64,000 nucleotides of DNA from Pseudalkalibacillus hwajinpoensis (GTDB lineage Bacteria > Bacillota > Bacilli > Bacillales > Guptibacillaceae), in NCBI RefSeq assembly GCF_015234585.1, contig NZ_JADFCM010000001.1, positions 806,001-870,000 on the forward strand, written 5' to 3'. The translations under genes were made by a program, and so were the position numbers. Of this stretch, positions 8,445-16,390 are shown piece after piece. The stretch's first letter is position 1; each line of letters starts with the position of its first letter. The notes under the pieces were generated by a model. The model did no database searches, was not told the DNA's origin, and saw only the letters and a list, made by a program, of their open reading frames with translations.

Positions 8445-8530
8445 AATTCGATTTTGGACAATAAATCTCAGATTTGGCCAATATATTCTGGATTTAGCCA
8501 ATAAAATCAAATTTTGGCCAATAAACGGCT
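8431..8530. repeat. degenerate tandem repeat, five units, 20-bp period
   Basis: The core (A/G)(G/C/A)CAATA preceded by TTT recurs with its CAATA anchor at 8439, 8459, 8479, 8499 and 8519, an exact 20-bp period. Between cores the units diverge. The first unit overlaps the stop codon of the NERD gene, and the array ends before the terminator of the convergent gene. I see no hairpin or ORF in it. Confidence 0.75.
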
Positions 8531-8572
8531 ATAGAGCCCCCGAATTTCGCTGGAGGCATCCAAACAACCACA

Positions 8573-8600
8573 AAAAAAGCCCCCCACACGCGTGGAGGAC
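8573..8600 (-). terminator. terminator of the VOC gene
   Basis: On the minus strand, a GC-rich stem CCTCCAC/GTGGGGG with loop GCGT is followed by CTTTTTTT. Confidence 0.7.
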
Positions 8601-8608
8601 CCCCATCA

Positions 8609-9031
8609 CTATTTAGACGACTCGGATTTCTCAAAATTAAGATCCCAAATCACTCCATAGGCATCCTTAACCTTCGCAAATGTCGCTCCCCAAAAGGTAT
8701 CCTGAAGCTCCATATAAACGGTGCCTTTTTCTTTCAAGCGCGCATAGAGCGACTCAATTTCTTCAGCGCTATCAAGTTCGAGGGCAAGAGAGATGTTATT
8801 ACCTACAGTTACGTTTTGGTTCAAAAAAGTATCCGATACCATGAAAAAGAGCTCATCTTTTTTGAATCGTGCGTGCATGATGTAATTGTCCATTTCTGGT
8901 GGTGTTTCGAAGTCTGCTTCTCCGAACGTTTGGAGATCGGTTATCTCGCCTTCAAAGACTTCTTCGTAGTATGCCAAAGCCTCTCGCGCTGTGCCTTCAA
9001 ATGTGAAATAAGGAATCGGATGGTGCTTCAT
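8609..9031 (-). CDS. VOC family protein (PhnB-like)
   Basis: A 140-residue glyoxalase/bleomycin-resistance fold protein of the PhnB subgroup (YFTFEGTAREALAYYEEVFEGEI; DAYGVIWDLNFE at the C-terminus). These bind a metal and act as lyases, isomerases or resistance proteins; the substrate is unknown. I start at ATG 9031, 9 bp from AGGAGA. The upstream in-frame GTG abuts that site. Confidence 0.82.
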   Translation of the reverse strand: MKHHPIPYFTFEGTAREALAYYEEVFEGEITDLQTFGEADFETPPEMDNYIMHARFKKDELFFMVSDTFLNQNVTVGNNISLALELDSAEEIESLYARLKEKGTVYMELQDTFWGATFAKVKDAYGVIWDLNFEKSESSK

Positions 9032-9240
9032 AGTCTTCACTCTCCTTTAAATGAGGTCGCTTGTCTATCTAGATCTAGTATAACGTTATGACTAGAAATA
9101 CTAAAGAACATTCGTTCGTCACGAAATGTCGCAATTCAACGAGGGTTTTTCGTAGGGCATATGAAAGGAAACTCACGCTCTTTTAAAGAAAGGAAGAGTG
9201 GCTTTTCAGAGCGAATTAGTAAAACAATAGGAGGTGCTCT

Positions 9241-9654
9241 ATGTATCAGAAAGTAATCGATCCAAGGGTCTCAGAAACAGATGGAGCAGGACATATTAAT
9301 AATACGGTCATTCCAGTGTGGTTTGAATCTGGTCGAGATCCGATTTTTCGATTGTTTAATCCAGATTTAACCTTTCATGATTGGCACTGCGTCCTTCTAA
9401 AAATGAATGTGACATACATCTCCCAACTCTATTACGGAACGCCGATAACTGTATACACTTGGATCAAGAGAATTGGGCGAACGAGTTTTGAGGTTTATGA
9501 GGAAATTCATCAGAAAGAAAAAGTTTGTGTAACAGGATCGGCCACGTATGTGAACTACCATTTTGATCAACAAAAAAGCATGCCAATATCAGATGAAATA
9601 CGAAGGCAGTTTGAAGCACATCTTTACACAAATCAAAAAGCCACTAGCGAGTAA
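9241..9654 (+). CDS. acyl-CoA thioesterase, hotdog fold (4HBT)
   Basis: A 137-residue hotdog-fold thioesterase of the 4-hydroxybenzoyl-CoA/YbgC type: PRVSETDGAGHINNTVIPVWFESGR carries the D-x-x-G-H-x-N-N motif, with Asp as catalytic residue. It likely hydrolyses an acyl-CoA in the cytoplasm. AGGAGGTG precedes ATG 9241. The stop codon lies in the loop of its terminator. Confidence 0.82.
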   Translation: MYQKVIDPRVSETDGAGHINNTVIPVWFESGRDPIFRLFNPDLTFHDWHCVLLKMNVTYISQLYYGTPITVYTWIKRIGRTSFEVYEEIHQKEKVCVTGSATYVNYHFDQQKSMPISDEIRRQFEAHLYTNQKATSE

Positions 9655-9671
9655 CTTTGCTAGTGGCTTTT
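9636..9671 (+). terminator. terminator enclosing the thioesterase stop codon
   Basis: Perfect 13-bp stem AAAAGCCACTAGC/GCTAGTGGCTTTT with a 10-base loop that contains the TAA stop (9652-9654). Confidence 0.85.
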
Positions 9672-9679
9672 CATAAAAG

Positions 9680-10414
9680 TTAGATGTTGATTTTAACGTC
9701 AGCATCTTTCTTTAATTTCTCAACTAATTCTTGAGTTTTCTTCGATTTTTGTTCATCTTCTAGACCTTTTTTGATCTGAGGTTTCACATCTTCATATGCT
9801 GGCATTTCTTCTGAAGTACCCTGTTCTTTTGCTTGATCATAGTATTCTTTCATTTCTTCTTCAGTCACTTCATCAACTTTGATTTCCTGGTCGATGTAAG
9901 TTGTATATTGGATGTTCTTCGCAATTTCTTTTTCAAGATCTTCCATTGTCATGTCGCTTTGTTCAAGTGCTGCTTCGAATTTCTTCTCATCTTCATAGCC
10001 CTCTTTAATACCAGCAAGCTCTTCTTTGATCTTATCGTCAGAAGCTTCAATGCCTTCTTTCTGAGCGGCTTGGAGAATTAATTCCTGTCCAACCATGCTT
10101 TCAGCGACTTGTTTTTTCATTTGGTCTAGCTGATCTTTAGGCACTTCCTGGCCCATTTGTACGTACTGCATTTGGCTCTGGCTATAAAGGGCATTGAAAT
10201 CTTCCCCTTTAATTTCTTCACCATTAACGGTTGCTACTACCTTATCTGCATCAACTTTATCAACTTCCGGTTGTTCCTGCTCTCCGGATTGTGCTTGTTC
10301 TTCTGTATTTGTATCTTCTTCTTTCTTGTCATTACTGCTTTCTTCATTTCCTCCACAGGCAGCTAATACAACGATTAGTAAACCTGTTATGAGTAAGTAA
10401 GTTAATTTACGCAA
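9680..10414 (-). CDS. SurA N-terminal domain lipoprotein without a parvulin domain
   Basis: A 244-residue predicted lipoprotein: signal sequence with lipobox VVLAAC (lipidated Cys near residue 20), an acidic Glu/Gln-rich linker, then a SurA_N/PrsA-like chaperone domain (VATVNGEEIKGEDFNALYSQ onward). The C-terminal helix (YEDVKPQIKKGLEDEQKSKK) follows directly. The parvulin peptidyl-prolyl isomerase domain of PrsA is missing, so it is probably a membrane-anchored holdase. TTG 10414 follows AAAGGAG with 8 bp; upstream in-frame codons lack a site. Confidence 0.85.
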   Translation of the reverse strand: MRKLTYLLITGLLIVVLAACGGNEESSNDKKEEDTNTEEQAQSGEQEQPEVDKVDADKVVATVNGEEIKGEDFNALYSQSQMQYVQMGQEVPKDQLDQMKKQVAESMVGQELILQAAQKEGIEASDDKIKEELAGIKEGYEDEKKFEAALEQSDMTMEDLEKEIAKNIQYTTYIDQEIKVDEVTEEEMKEYYDQAKEQGTSEEMPAYEDVKPQIKKGLEDEQKSKKTQELVEKLKKDADVKINI

Positions 10415-10604
10415 TTCACATGCTCCTTTCAAAAGGCTGTGTCTATTGTTCCACAAAAAGAGAGAGTTGAAAACCCCTAACAGTAAGTATGGGATAAATA
10501 CCACATTCTTATTACATTCTTTCGTGATTCAGGTGGAAGCACTAACTTCTAGGATGCCTAGCGCATAGAGTAATAAGAAGTTTATTACTAAGAGGTGAGA
10601 CTCC

Positions 10605-12047
10605 ATGATTAATGGGAAGCAGTATGTTGAACGTATTGATGCACTTAATAATGAAGTATGGATTGCAGGGGAGAAGTGCTCAGGCAAAATATCGGAGTTA
10701 GCACCATTTAAAGGAATAGTGAAAAGCAAAGCTGCTCTATACGAGTATCAGTGTAAGGAGGAGAATGAAGAGCTTTTTCGTTATGCGTTACCTCATTTAA
10801 AGGAAGCATATGGGTTTTCCTATCATCAACCAAAACGAATAAAAGATTTATCCAATCGTCGAAAAGCAACACAGGAGTGGGCAAGGTTGAATGCGGGGTT
10901 AATGGGGCGCTCGCCTGACTATATGAATACATTACTTATGACACTTGGTGTTGCGGATAAACATTTTGCTGAGGACCGGGAAGTCTTTGGTGACAACATC
11001 AAAAGATTATATGAAAAAGCAAGAACAGAAGATCTATCCATAACGCATACATTTATTAATCCCCAGGTAAATCGGTCCATTGGTCAGTATTTTGATGACT
11101 CTACGATCACAGCTGCTAAGGTTGTAGAAGAAAAGAAGGAAGGCATTGTCATTCATGGTGCAAGATTGTTAGCGACACAGGGGGGATTGACGGATGAACT
11201 GCTCGTCTTGCCCGCAGGTGGGCATACGTTAGATGATTCGTATATCTTTGGTTTTATGATTCCATCAAACACAAAAGGTCTCAAATTTCTATGTAGGGAA
11301 TCATTTTGCTATAGCGATTCGAAGTTCGACCATCCATTAGGCTCACAATTTGAGGAAATTGACTCTATTGTTGTGTTTGATCAAGTGCTTGTACCATGGG
11401 AATGTGTTTTTATATATAAGAATATCCAGACCGTTGCTGGAATGGAAGATGCGACTGGTATGTACACGTTTCTACAATTTCAATCAGTGTGCAGGCAGGT
11501 TGTGAAGTTAGAGTATATTCTTGGGCTTTGCGAATCAATGGGAGATGCCATTCAAATTCAAGAGTATGAGCATGTGAAGCAAAAAATGAGTGAAATTATC
11601 ACAACTCTTGAGATTATGAAAGCTCTTTTACTAGCATCGGAGGTCAATAGTCAGCTCAATCAATATGGAACGCTTGTACCTGATAGTCAGCCGTTGAAAG
11701 CTGCCAGTCAATACTTTCCAGCTGTTTACCCGAGGTTAATTGAAATTATTCAGTTGCTCGGCGCAAGTGGATTAATTTCCATACCAACTGAAAAAGATTT
11801 CAATTCCGATATCCAAGAAGATTTAGCACAATATTTGCAAGGAGCGAATATTGAAGCGAAAGAGCGAGTCAGATTATTTCGAATGGCTTGGGACCTTGGT
11901 ATGAGCGCCTTTGGTTCTCGTCAAACACAATTTGAAAGGTTCTTCTTTGGGGATCCCGTCCGTCTTGCAGCTGTTCATTATAACCGATATTATACTCAGC
12001 CATATGTCGATATGGTTGAGGCATTCTTAAATAAAGTAGGAGAATAA
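10605..12047 (+). CDS. 4-hydroxyphenylacetate 3-hydroxylase family protein (HpaB-like)
   Basis: A 480-residue flavin-dependent monooxygenase of the HpaB family, similar in length and pattern to B. subtilis YoaI (NAGLMGRSPDYMNTLL near the N-terminus; FGSRQTQFERFFFGDPVR near the C-terminus). The family hydroxylates phenols using reduced FAD supplied by a separate reductase. No reductase (HpaC) gene is adjacent. It precedes a short-chain fatty acid permease gene with a weak terminator between. The true substrate is uncertain. Confidence 0.85.
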   Translation: MINGKQYVERIDALNNEVWIAGEKCSGKISELAPFKGIVKSKAALYEYQCKEENEELFRYALPHLKEAYGFSYHQPKRIKDLSNRRKATQEWARLNAGLMGRSPDYMNTLLMTLGVADKHFAEDREVFGDNIKRLYEKARTEDLSITHTFINPQVNRSIGQYFDDSTITAAKVVEEKKEGIVIHGARLLATQGGLTDELLVLPAGGHTLDDSYIFGFMIPSNTKGLKFLCRESFCYSDSKFDHPLGSQFEEIDSIVVFDQVLVPWECVFIYKNIQTVAGMEDATGMYTFLQFQSVCRQVVKLEYILGLCESMGDAIQIQEYEHVKQKMSEIITTLEIMKALLLASEVNSQLNQYGTLVPDSQPLKAASQYFPAVYPRLIEIIQLLGASGLISIPTEKDFNSDIQEDLAQYLQGANIEAKERVRLFRMAWDLGMSAFGSRQTQFERFFFGDPVRLAAVHYNRYYTQPYVDMVEAFLNKVGE

Positions 12048-12051
12048 AGTC

Positions 12052-12068
12052 GCCGCTGTGCGGCTTTT
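12052..12068 (+). terminator. short terminator after the HpaB-like gene
   Basis: GCCGC-TGT-GCGGC followed by TTTT. The stem is short, so read-through into the permease gene is possible. Confidence 0.6.
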
Positions 12069-12077
12069 GATTCAATT

Positions 12078-12091
12078 TGTAAGCGTTTTCT
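12078..12091 (+). promoter_or_regulatory. candidate CcpA site (cre)
   Basis: TGTAAGCGTTTTCT matches the cre consensus TGWAANCGNTNWCA at all but the last position. It lies between the HpaB-like and AtoE-type genes, which suggests catabolite repression of the permease. Confidence 0.55.
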
Positions 12092-12165
12092 GAGGTGTGG
12101 AAGGAGACGGGATTGTTATTACCGAATGATGTGGAGGGGGCACAATACATAGAGGAGTTGAAGAT

Positions 12166-13491
12166 ATGCTAAAAGCATCTATTTCATTTTCGAATCGCAT
12201 CATGCAACGCTATTTACCCGATCCGTTTTTATTTGTGATCATCCTCACTTTCGTGGTATTTGCATTTGGACTTGTTTTTACTGGAAGTTCACCGGTTCAG
12301 ATGGTGCAATACTTTGGAGAAGGGTTTTGGAGTTTACTAGCTTTTTCTATGCAAATGGTACTCGTTCTTGTAACAGGATATGTTCTTGCGAGTAGTCCTC
12401 TTTTCAAGAAAGGCCTTCGTTTTCTTGCGGCGAGAGCGAAAACACCTGGACAAGCCATTGTGTATGTCACACTCGTATCGTTACTAGCAAGCTGGATCAA
12501 CTGGGGATTTGGTCTTGTGATCGGGGCATTATATGCGAAAGAGCTTGCTAAAAAAGTAGAAAAAGTAGATTACCGATTGCTGATCGCAAGTGCCTATAGT
12601 GGATTTCTTGTGTGGCATGGTGGATTAGCTGGATCGATACCATTGACTATTGCAACACCTGATCATTTTACAGCCGATCTCATTGGAACCATATCAACGA
12701 AGGAAACGATCTTTTCCCTATTTAATCTCGTTATTGTCGCGTCATTATTTATTCTGTTACCCCTTATTAATTACTTTATGTCTCCAGCGGAAGAAGAGCG
12801 TGTCCAAATTGATCGCACTTTGCTAGAAGAAGGGAACCTTCATGCTGCAACTGTGGAGGGAGATTTAACACCTGCTGAGCGTCTCGAGAATAGTCGCGTC
12901 ATCTCGATGATCATTTCATTTGTTGGGCTTGCTTATCTTGTTTATTATTTCGTAAACGCCGGATTTGAACTGAATTTAAATATCGTGAATTTTGGCTTTC
13001 TCTTCCTGGGAATTCTTTTTCATGGTACACCGCGTCTGTTTCTTGAATCTGTAGGTAATGCAGTTAAAGGAGCTAGCGGGATTATTATTCAATTTCCTTT
13101 TTATGCAGGAATAATGGGGATGATGGTGGCTTCTGGTCTTGCTGCTCAGCTTTCAGAAGGGTTTGTTTCCATCTCAAACGAATTTACCTTTCCATTCTTT
13201 GCTTTTTTAAGTGCGGGAATTGTGAATTTCTTTGTCCCTTCTGGTGGGGGACAATGGGCGGTTCAGGCACCTATTATGCTAGATGCAGCAAAAGCGCTTG
13301 AGGTTTCCGTTCCTAAAACGGCAATGGCTGTCGCATGGGGAGACGCCTGGACAAATATGATCCAACCGTTTTGGGCATTGCCTGCTCTTGCGATTGCGGG
13401 ATTAAAAGCAAAAGACATTATGGGATACTGCTTTATTGTTCTAATCGTAAGTGGAGTGGCAATTTCGTTAGGGCTTGTTTTCATAAGTTAA
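12166..13491 (+). CDS. short-chain fatty acid transporter, AtoE family
   Basis: A 441-residue integral membrane protein with about 11 spans. It matches the AtoE/TIGR00366 family: MQRYLPDPFLFVIILTFVVF at the start, WINWGFGLVIGALYAKE in the middle and FFVPSGGGQWAVQAP late. The family imports short-chain fatty acids such as butyrate or acetoacetate. ATG 12166 follows GAGGAG. The cre-like site upstream fits control by carbon source. Confidence 0.87.
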   Translation: MLKASISFSNRIMQRYLPDPFLFVIILTFVVFAFGLVFTGSSPVQMVQYFGEGFWSLLAFSMQMVLVLVTGYVLASSPLFKKGLRFLAARAKTPGQAIVYVTLVSLLASWINWGFGLVIGALYAKELAKKVEKVDYRLLIASAYSGFLVWHGGLAGSIPLTIATPDHFTADLIGTISTKETIFSLFNLVIVASLFILLPLINYFMSPAEEERVQIDRTLLEEGNLHAATVEGDLTPAERLENSRVISMIISFVGLAYLVYYFVNAGFELNLNIVNFGFLFLGILFHGTPRLFLESVGNAVKGASGIIIQFPFYAGIMGMMVASGLAAQLSEGFVSISNEFTFPFFAFLSAGIVNFFVPSGGGQWAVQAPIMLDAAKALEVSVPKTAMAVAWGDAWTNMIQPFWALPALAIAGLKAKDIMGYCFIVLIVSGVAISLGLVFIS

Positions 13492-13513
13492 GGGAGGGGA
13501 TTTCCTCCCCTTT
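13492..13513 (+). terminator. terminator of the AtoE-type gene
   Basis: GGGAGG-N6-CCTCCC stem followed by CTTT, directly after the stop codon. Confidence 0.65.
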
Positions 13514-13534
13514 GCAATAGGGTAGTGGATTGAT

Positions 13535-13732
13535 TTAATTCGCGCGATCTAGCTTTTGGTTTCGTATGATTCCATAGATTGCAGAAGAAGTGAAAAAGAG
13601 ACAAAGTATAACAAAAGTAAGGGTGTAGGCTAATTTGCTCTCACTATACATATCATAGGCAAACATCCCCATTGCCACGGCGCTAATGAATAGATTGATC
13701 AGGGTGAACGGATGAAATTTTGGTTTATCCAT
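13535..13732 (-). CDS. small two-span membrane protein, unknown function
   Basis: A 65-residue protein with two predicted membrane segments (about residues 9-27 and 35-55) and a charged tail. AGGAGGAG lies before ATG 13732, which supports a real gene. I do not recognise the family. Confidence 0.65.
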   Translation of the reverse strand: MDKPKFHPFTLINLFISAVAMGMFAYDMYSESKLAYTLTFVILCLFFTSSAIYGIIRNQKLDRAN

Positions 13733-13925
13733 TATTCTCCTCCTATTCCTGTTAGTTTAACATAATTTCTCAAAAGAATTAGGCGACAAAATAAAATCGA
13801 CAGGCATAATAAATTTCTATCAATCCTAGGACGCGTAAAAGAATATTGTTTAGAGTTCGTCAAAGATCGTTCATACTCCATTCACAAAAATGTGGTACCG
13901 TATGTGGTGAGAGGATGATTTCAGT

Positions 13926-14582
13926 ATGAAGAAGGAATTCCAAGAACGAATAGAAGAATGGAAGAATTTTTTATTTATTTATAAATTTGCTCTGGATGAA
14001 ATTAATACAAAGTTAACTATCTTAAATGATGAATTTCAATTTGTACATCAACATAACCCTATTGAGCATGTAAAGTCTCGCATTAAGTCACCAGAAAGCA
14101 TTATGGCAAAGCTTGAGCGTAAAGGTCTTGAAGTGACAACTGAAAATGTAAAAAAACATATAAACGATATTGCTGGAGTACGGGTGACGTGTTCCTTTAC
14201 AAATGATATTTATCGAATCTATGAAATGATTGAAAGTCAGGATGACATTCGCTTAATTGATGTAAAAGATTATGTTAAGAATCCAAAGCCGAATGGCTAT
14301 AAAAGTTTGCATCTGATTGTTGAAATTCCGGTCTTTTTATCAAAGGGTCCTGAGTTAGTAAGAGTTGAAATTCAACTGCGTACAATTGCAATGGATTTCT
14401 GGGCAAGCTTAGAGCACAAAATTTATTATAAATTTGAAGGTGAAATACCTGGAAATCTTAGTGATGAATTAAAAGAGGCAGCCGAGATTGTACATTATCT
14501 TGATGCCAAAATGATGAGAATTAAAGACGAAGTAAATGAATTTAAAGAGCATGAAAAAGAAGAGAAGCAAACAATAACTTAA
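13926..14582 (+). CDS. relP: small alarmone synthetase RelP (SasA/YwaC type)
   Basis: A 218-residue stand-alone (p)ppGpp synthetase. It matches YwaC over its length (YKFALDEINTKL, HNPIEHVKSRIKSPESI, INDIAGVRVTCSF, KPNGYKSLHLIVEIP, IAMDFWASLEHKIYYK) and not the RelQ/YjbM paralogue. It transfers pyrophosphate from ATP to GDP or GTP and has no hydrolase domain. In B. subtilis ywaC is induced by cell-envelope stress, but I could not find a clear ECF promoter here. The Gfo/Idh/MocA gene follows after 15 bp and is probably cotranscribed. Confidence 0.9.
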   Translation: MKKEFQERIEEWKNFLFIYKFALDEINTKLTILNDEFQFVHQHNPIEHVKSRIKSPESIMAKLERKGLEVTTENVKKHINDIAGVRVTCSFTNDIYRIYEMIESQDDIRLIDVKDYVKNPKPNGYKSLHLIVEIPVFLSKGPELVRVEIQLRTIAMDFWASLEHKIYYKFEGEIPGNLSDELKEAAEIVHYLDAKMMRIKDEVNEFKEHEKEEKQTIT

Positions 14583-14597
14583 CTTAGGGGTGTTCAT

Positions 14598-15590
14598 GTG
14601 AAGAAAATTCGCTGGGGAATCATCGGTTGTGGGAATGTGACAGAGAAGAAGAGCGGCCCGGGTTTTCAGAAAGCCGAGAACTCAGAGCTCGTTGCTGTTA
14701 TGCGTCGAGACGCAACACTTGCTGAAGATTATGCTAAAAGACACAATGTTCCAAAGTGGTACACAAATGCAGAAGCACTCATTGATGATGAAGAAGTAGA
14801 TGCGATTTATATCGCTACGCCACCATCAACACATAAAGAATACGCCATTCTTGCAGCTAGAGCATCAAAGCCTGTTTATGTGGAAAAGCCTATGGCACTA
14901 AATACAGAGGAGTGCGAGGAGATGATTAAGGCATGCGATGAGAACCACGTGCCACTGTTTGTTGCCTTCTATCGCCGTGCTATGCCTGCCTTACTGCAAG
15001 TGAAGGAAGTAATCGAGAGTGGAGCTCTTGGTAACATTCGATTTGTTACTACGGTGCACCATAAGAAAGCATCCGAACAAGAAAAGAACGGAAACTTGCC
15101 ATGGCGCGTGCAGCCGGAAATTTCAGGCGGTGGTCACTTCTTTGACCTTGCAAGTCATACGTTAGATTTTCTTGATTATGTACTTGGACCTATTGAAAGT
15201 GTAAATGGATTTGCAACGAATCAGGCGGAGCTGTATCAGGCTGAAGATATTGTCTCTGGTTCATACGTCTTTGAATCAGGTGTTCACGGTACGGGGCAAT
15301 GGTGCTTTAATTCTTATAAGAATGAAGATTGGAATGAGATTGTTGGTGATAAAGGGTCACTCCTCTATTCTACTCTCCAAGAGCGTCCAATGATTCTGAA
15401 AGATGAACAGGGCGAACGTGAAATCGAAGTCGACTACCCTGAGCATGTTCAACAGCCTTTGATTCAGACGATCGTGAATGAGTTGAATGGAGAAAGTCAT
15501 TCACCAAGTACTGGTAAGACAGCTTTACGAACAAGTAAAGTAATGGATCAGCTTGTGGCAAATTATTATCAAAAGAGCGGAAGCCTATAA
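14598..15590 (+). CDS. Gfo/Idh/MocA family oxidoreductase
   Basis: A 330-residue NAD(P)-dependent dehydrogenase. The Rossmann motif WGIIGCGNVTEKKSGP is near the N-terminus, and YVEKPMALNTEE carries the conserved E-K-P lysine. The C-terminal substrate domain includes GGGHFFDLASHTLDFL with its conserved Asp/His. Family members oxidise sugars, inositols or related compounds; the substrate is not predictable. GTG 14598 follows TAGGGGTG. Confidence 0.88.
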   Translation: MKKIRWGIIGCGNVTEKKSGPGFQKAENSELVAVMRRDATLAEDYAKRHNVPKWYTNAEALIDDEEVDAIYIATPPSTHKEYAILAARASKPVYVEKPMALNTEECEEMIKACDENHVPLFVAFYRRAMPALLQVKEVIESGALGNIRFVTTVHHKKASEQEKNGNLPWRVQPEISGGGHFFDLASHTLDFLDYVLGPIESVNGFATNQAELYQAEDIVSGSYVFESGVHGTGQWCFNSYKNEDWNEIVGDKGSLLYSTLQERPMILKDEQGEREIEVDYPEHVQQPLIQTIVNELNGESHSPSTGKTALRTSKVMDQLVANYYQKSGSL

Positions 15591-15607
15591 AGTAGGCTTC
15601 TTTTTTT
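15580..15607 (+). terminator. terminator with the dehydrogenase stop codon in its loop
   Basis: GAAGCCTA-TAAAG-TAGGCTTC followed by seven T. The loop begins with the TAA stop codon (15588-15590). Confidence 0.87.
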
Positions 15608-15659
15608 ATTCGTTAAAAGTGATCTAAGGGGTAAAATTCATAATATGATTATTTTCCAT

Positions 15660-15688
15660 TTGACATTGATAATCATTATCAATAAAAT
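15660..15688 (+). promoter_or_regulatory. SigA promoter with a Fur box filling the spacer
   Basis: TTGACA (15660-15665), a 17-bp spacer and TAAAAT (15683-15688). The palindrome ATTGATAATCATTATCAAT (15665-15683) is a perfect 9-1-9 Fur box containing the 7-1-7 core TGATAAT-C-ATTATCA, and it spans the spacer exactly. Fur bound to iron would block polymerase. Confidence 0.85.
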
Positions 15689-15766
15689 AAGTATTAGAAT
15701 AGTTTATCTGAATAGATCTAATTGCCACAACGATAAGCAGGTATATATAGAAAGGGTGCTTTAGAC

Positions 15767-16372
15767 ATGTATGAGATGATTCAGGATACAATTGTTTCGA
15801 GAAGAACGATTCGCAAATTTCATCCAGACGATATTCCTCTACATACAATTGTGGAGATACTTGAAGATGCCAAATGGGCTCCAAACCATAAATTTAGAGA
15901 ACCATGGGAAGTTGTCCTATACAAAGGGGATGGGAAAGGTCAACTCATTGATCAAGTGCAGGAAAGCATTGTCCGAAATGAGTTGGATGAAGAGAAGAGC
16001 GAGAAGAAGAAGGAGAAAATCAATCAATTCATTAATGAAATCCCCATTCATTTAGTTGTTTATATGAAATCCTCTGAATCAGCTAAAGAAAGACATGAAG
16101 ATTTTGCAGCTACATGTGCGTTCATACAAAATGTCCAGCTTCTTTCCTGGTCAAAAGGACTTGGGGTCGTGTGGAAAACAAATGGATTTATTTTTGATCC
16201 GGTGTTTCGAGAAGGAATCGGGCTAGAAGCTGATGATGTTATTGTTGGCATGCTTCATATTGGAAAGCCCGCTGTTATTCCGAATCCTAAAGAGCGGAAA
16301 TCCATTAAGAACAGCCTCACAATTTGCGACACGGCGCCCCAATCTAAAAAAGAACATTCCTCTTATATGTAA
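15767..16372 (+). CDS. nitroreductase family protein, Fur-regulated
   Basis: A 201-residue FMN-dependent nitroreductase-fold protein: VSRRTIRKFHPDDIP is the FMN phosphate-binding start, and WAPNHKFREPWEVVLY and GLGVVWKTNG follow. It resembles the YdjA/YfhC group. From memory, yfhC of B. subtilis belongs to the Fur regulon, which fits the operator here. A role in ferric-chelate or flavin reduction under iron limitation is plausible but unproven. It is monocistronic. Confidence 0.85.
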   Translation: MYEMIQDTIVSRRTIRKFHPDDIPLHTIVEILEDAKWAPNHKFREPWEVVLYKGDGKGQLIDQVQESIVRNELDEEKSEKKKEKINQFINEIPIHLVVYMKSSESAKERHEDFAATCAFIQNVQLLSWSKGLGVVWKTNGFIFDPVFREGIGLEADDVIVGMLHIGKPAVIPNPKERKSIKNSLTICDTAPQSKKEHSSYM

Positions 16373-16390
16373 AGAGGAATGTTCTTTTTT
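16349..16390. terminator. bidirectional terminator enclosing the nitroreductase stop codon
   Basis: Perfect 16-bp stem AAAGAACATTCCTCTT/AAGAGGAATGTTCTTT with a 7-base loop in which the TAA stop begins. It serves the convergent cstA as well. Confidence 0.87.

Noticed and set aside
8431..8530. CRISPR array
   Set aside because: Units are 20 bp including spacer, highly degenerate, and no cas genes exist in the window; same reasoning for 45600-45680.
13786..13925. Possible ECF sigma (SigM/SigW) promoter upstream of relP
   Set aside because: A CGTC occurs (in GTTCGTCAAAG), but no TGAAAC-like -35 lies 16-17 bp upstream, so the expected envelope-stress promoter cannot be supported.
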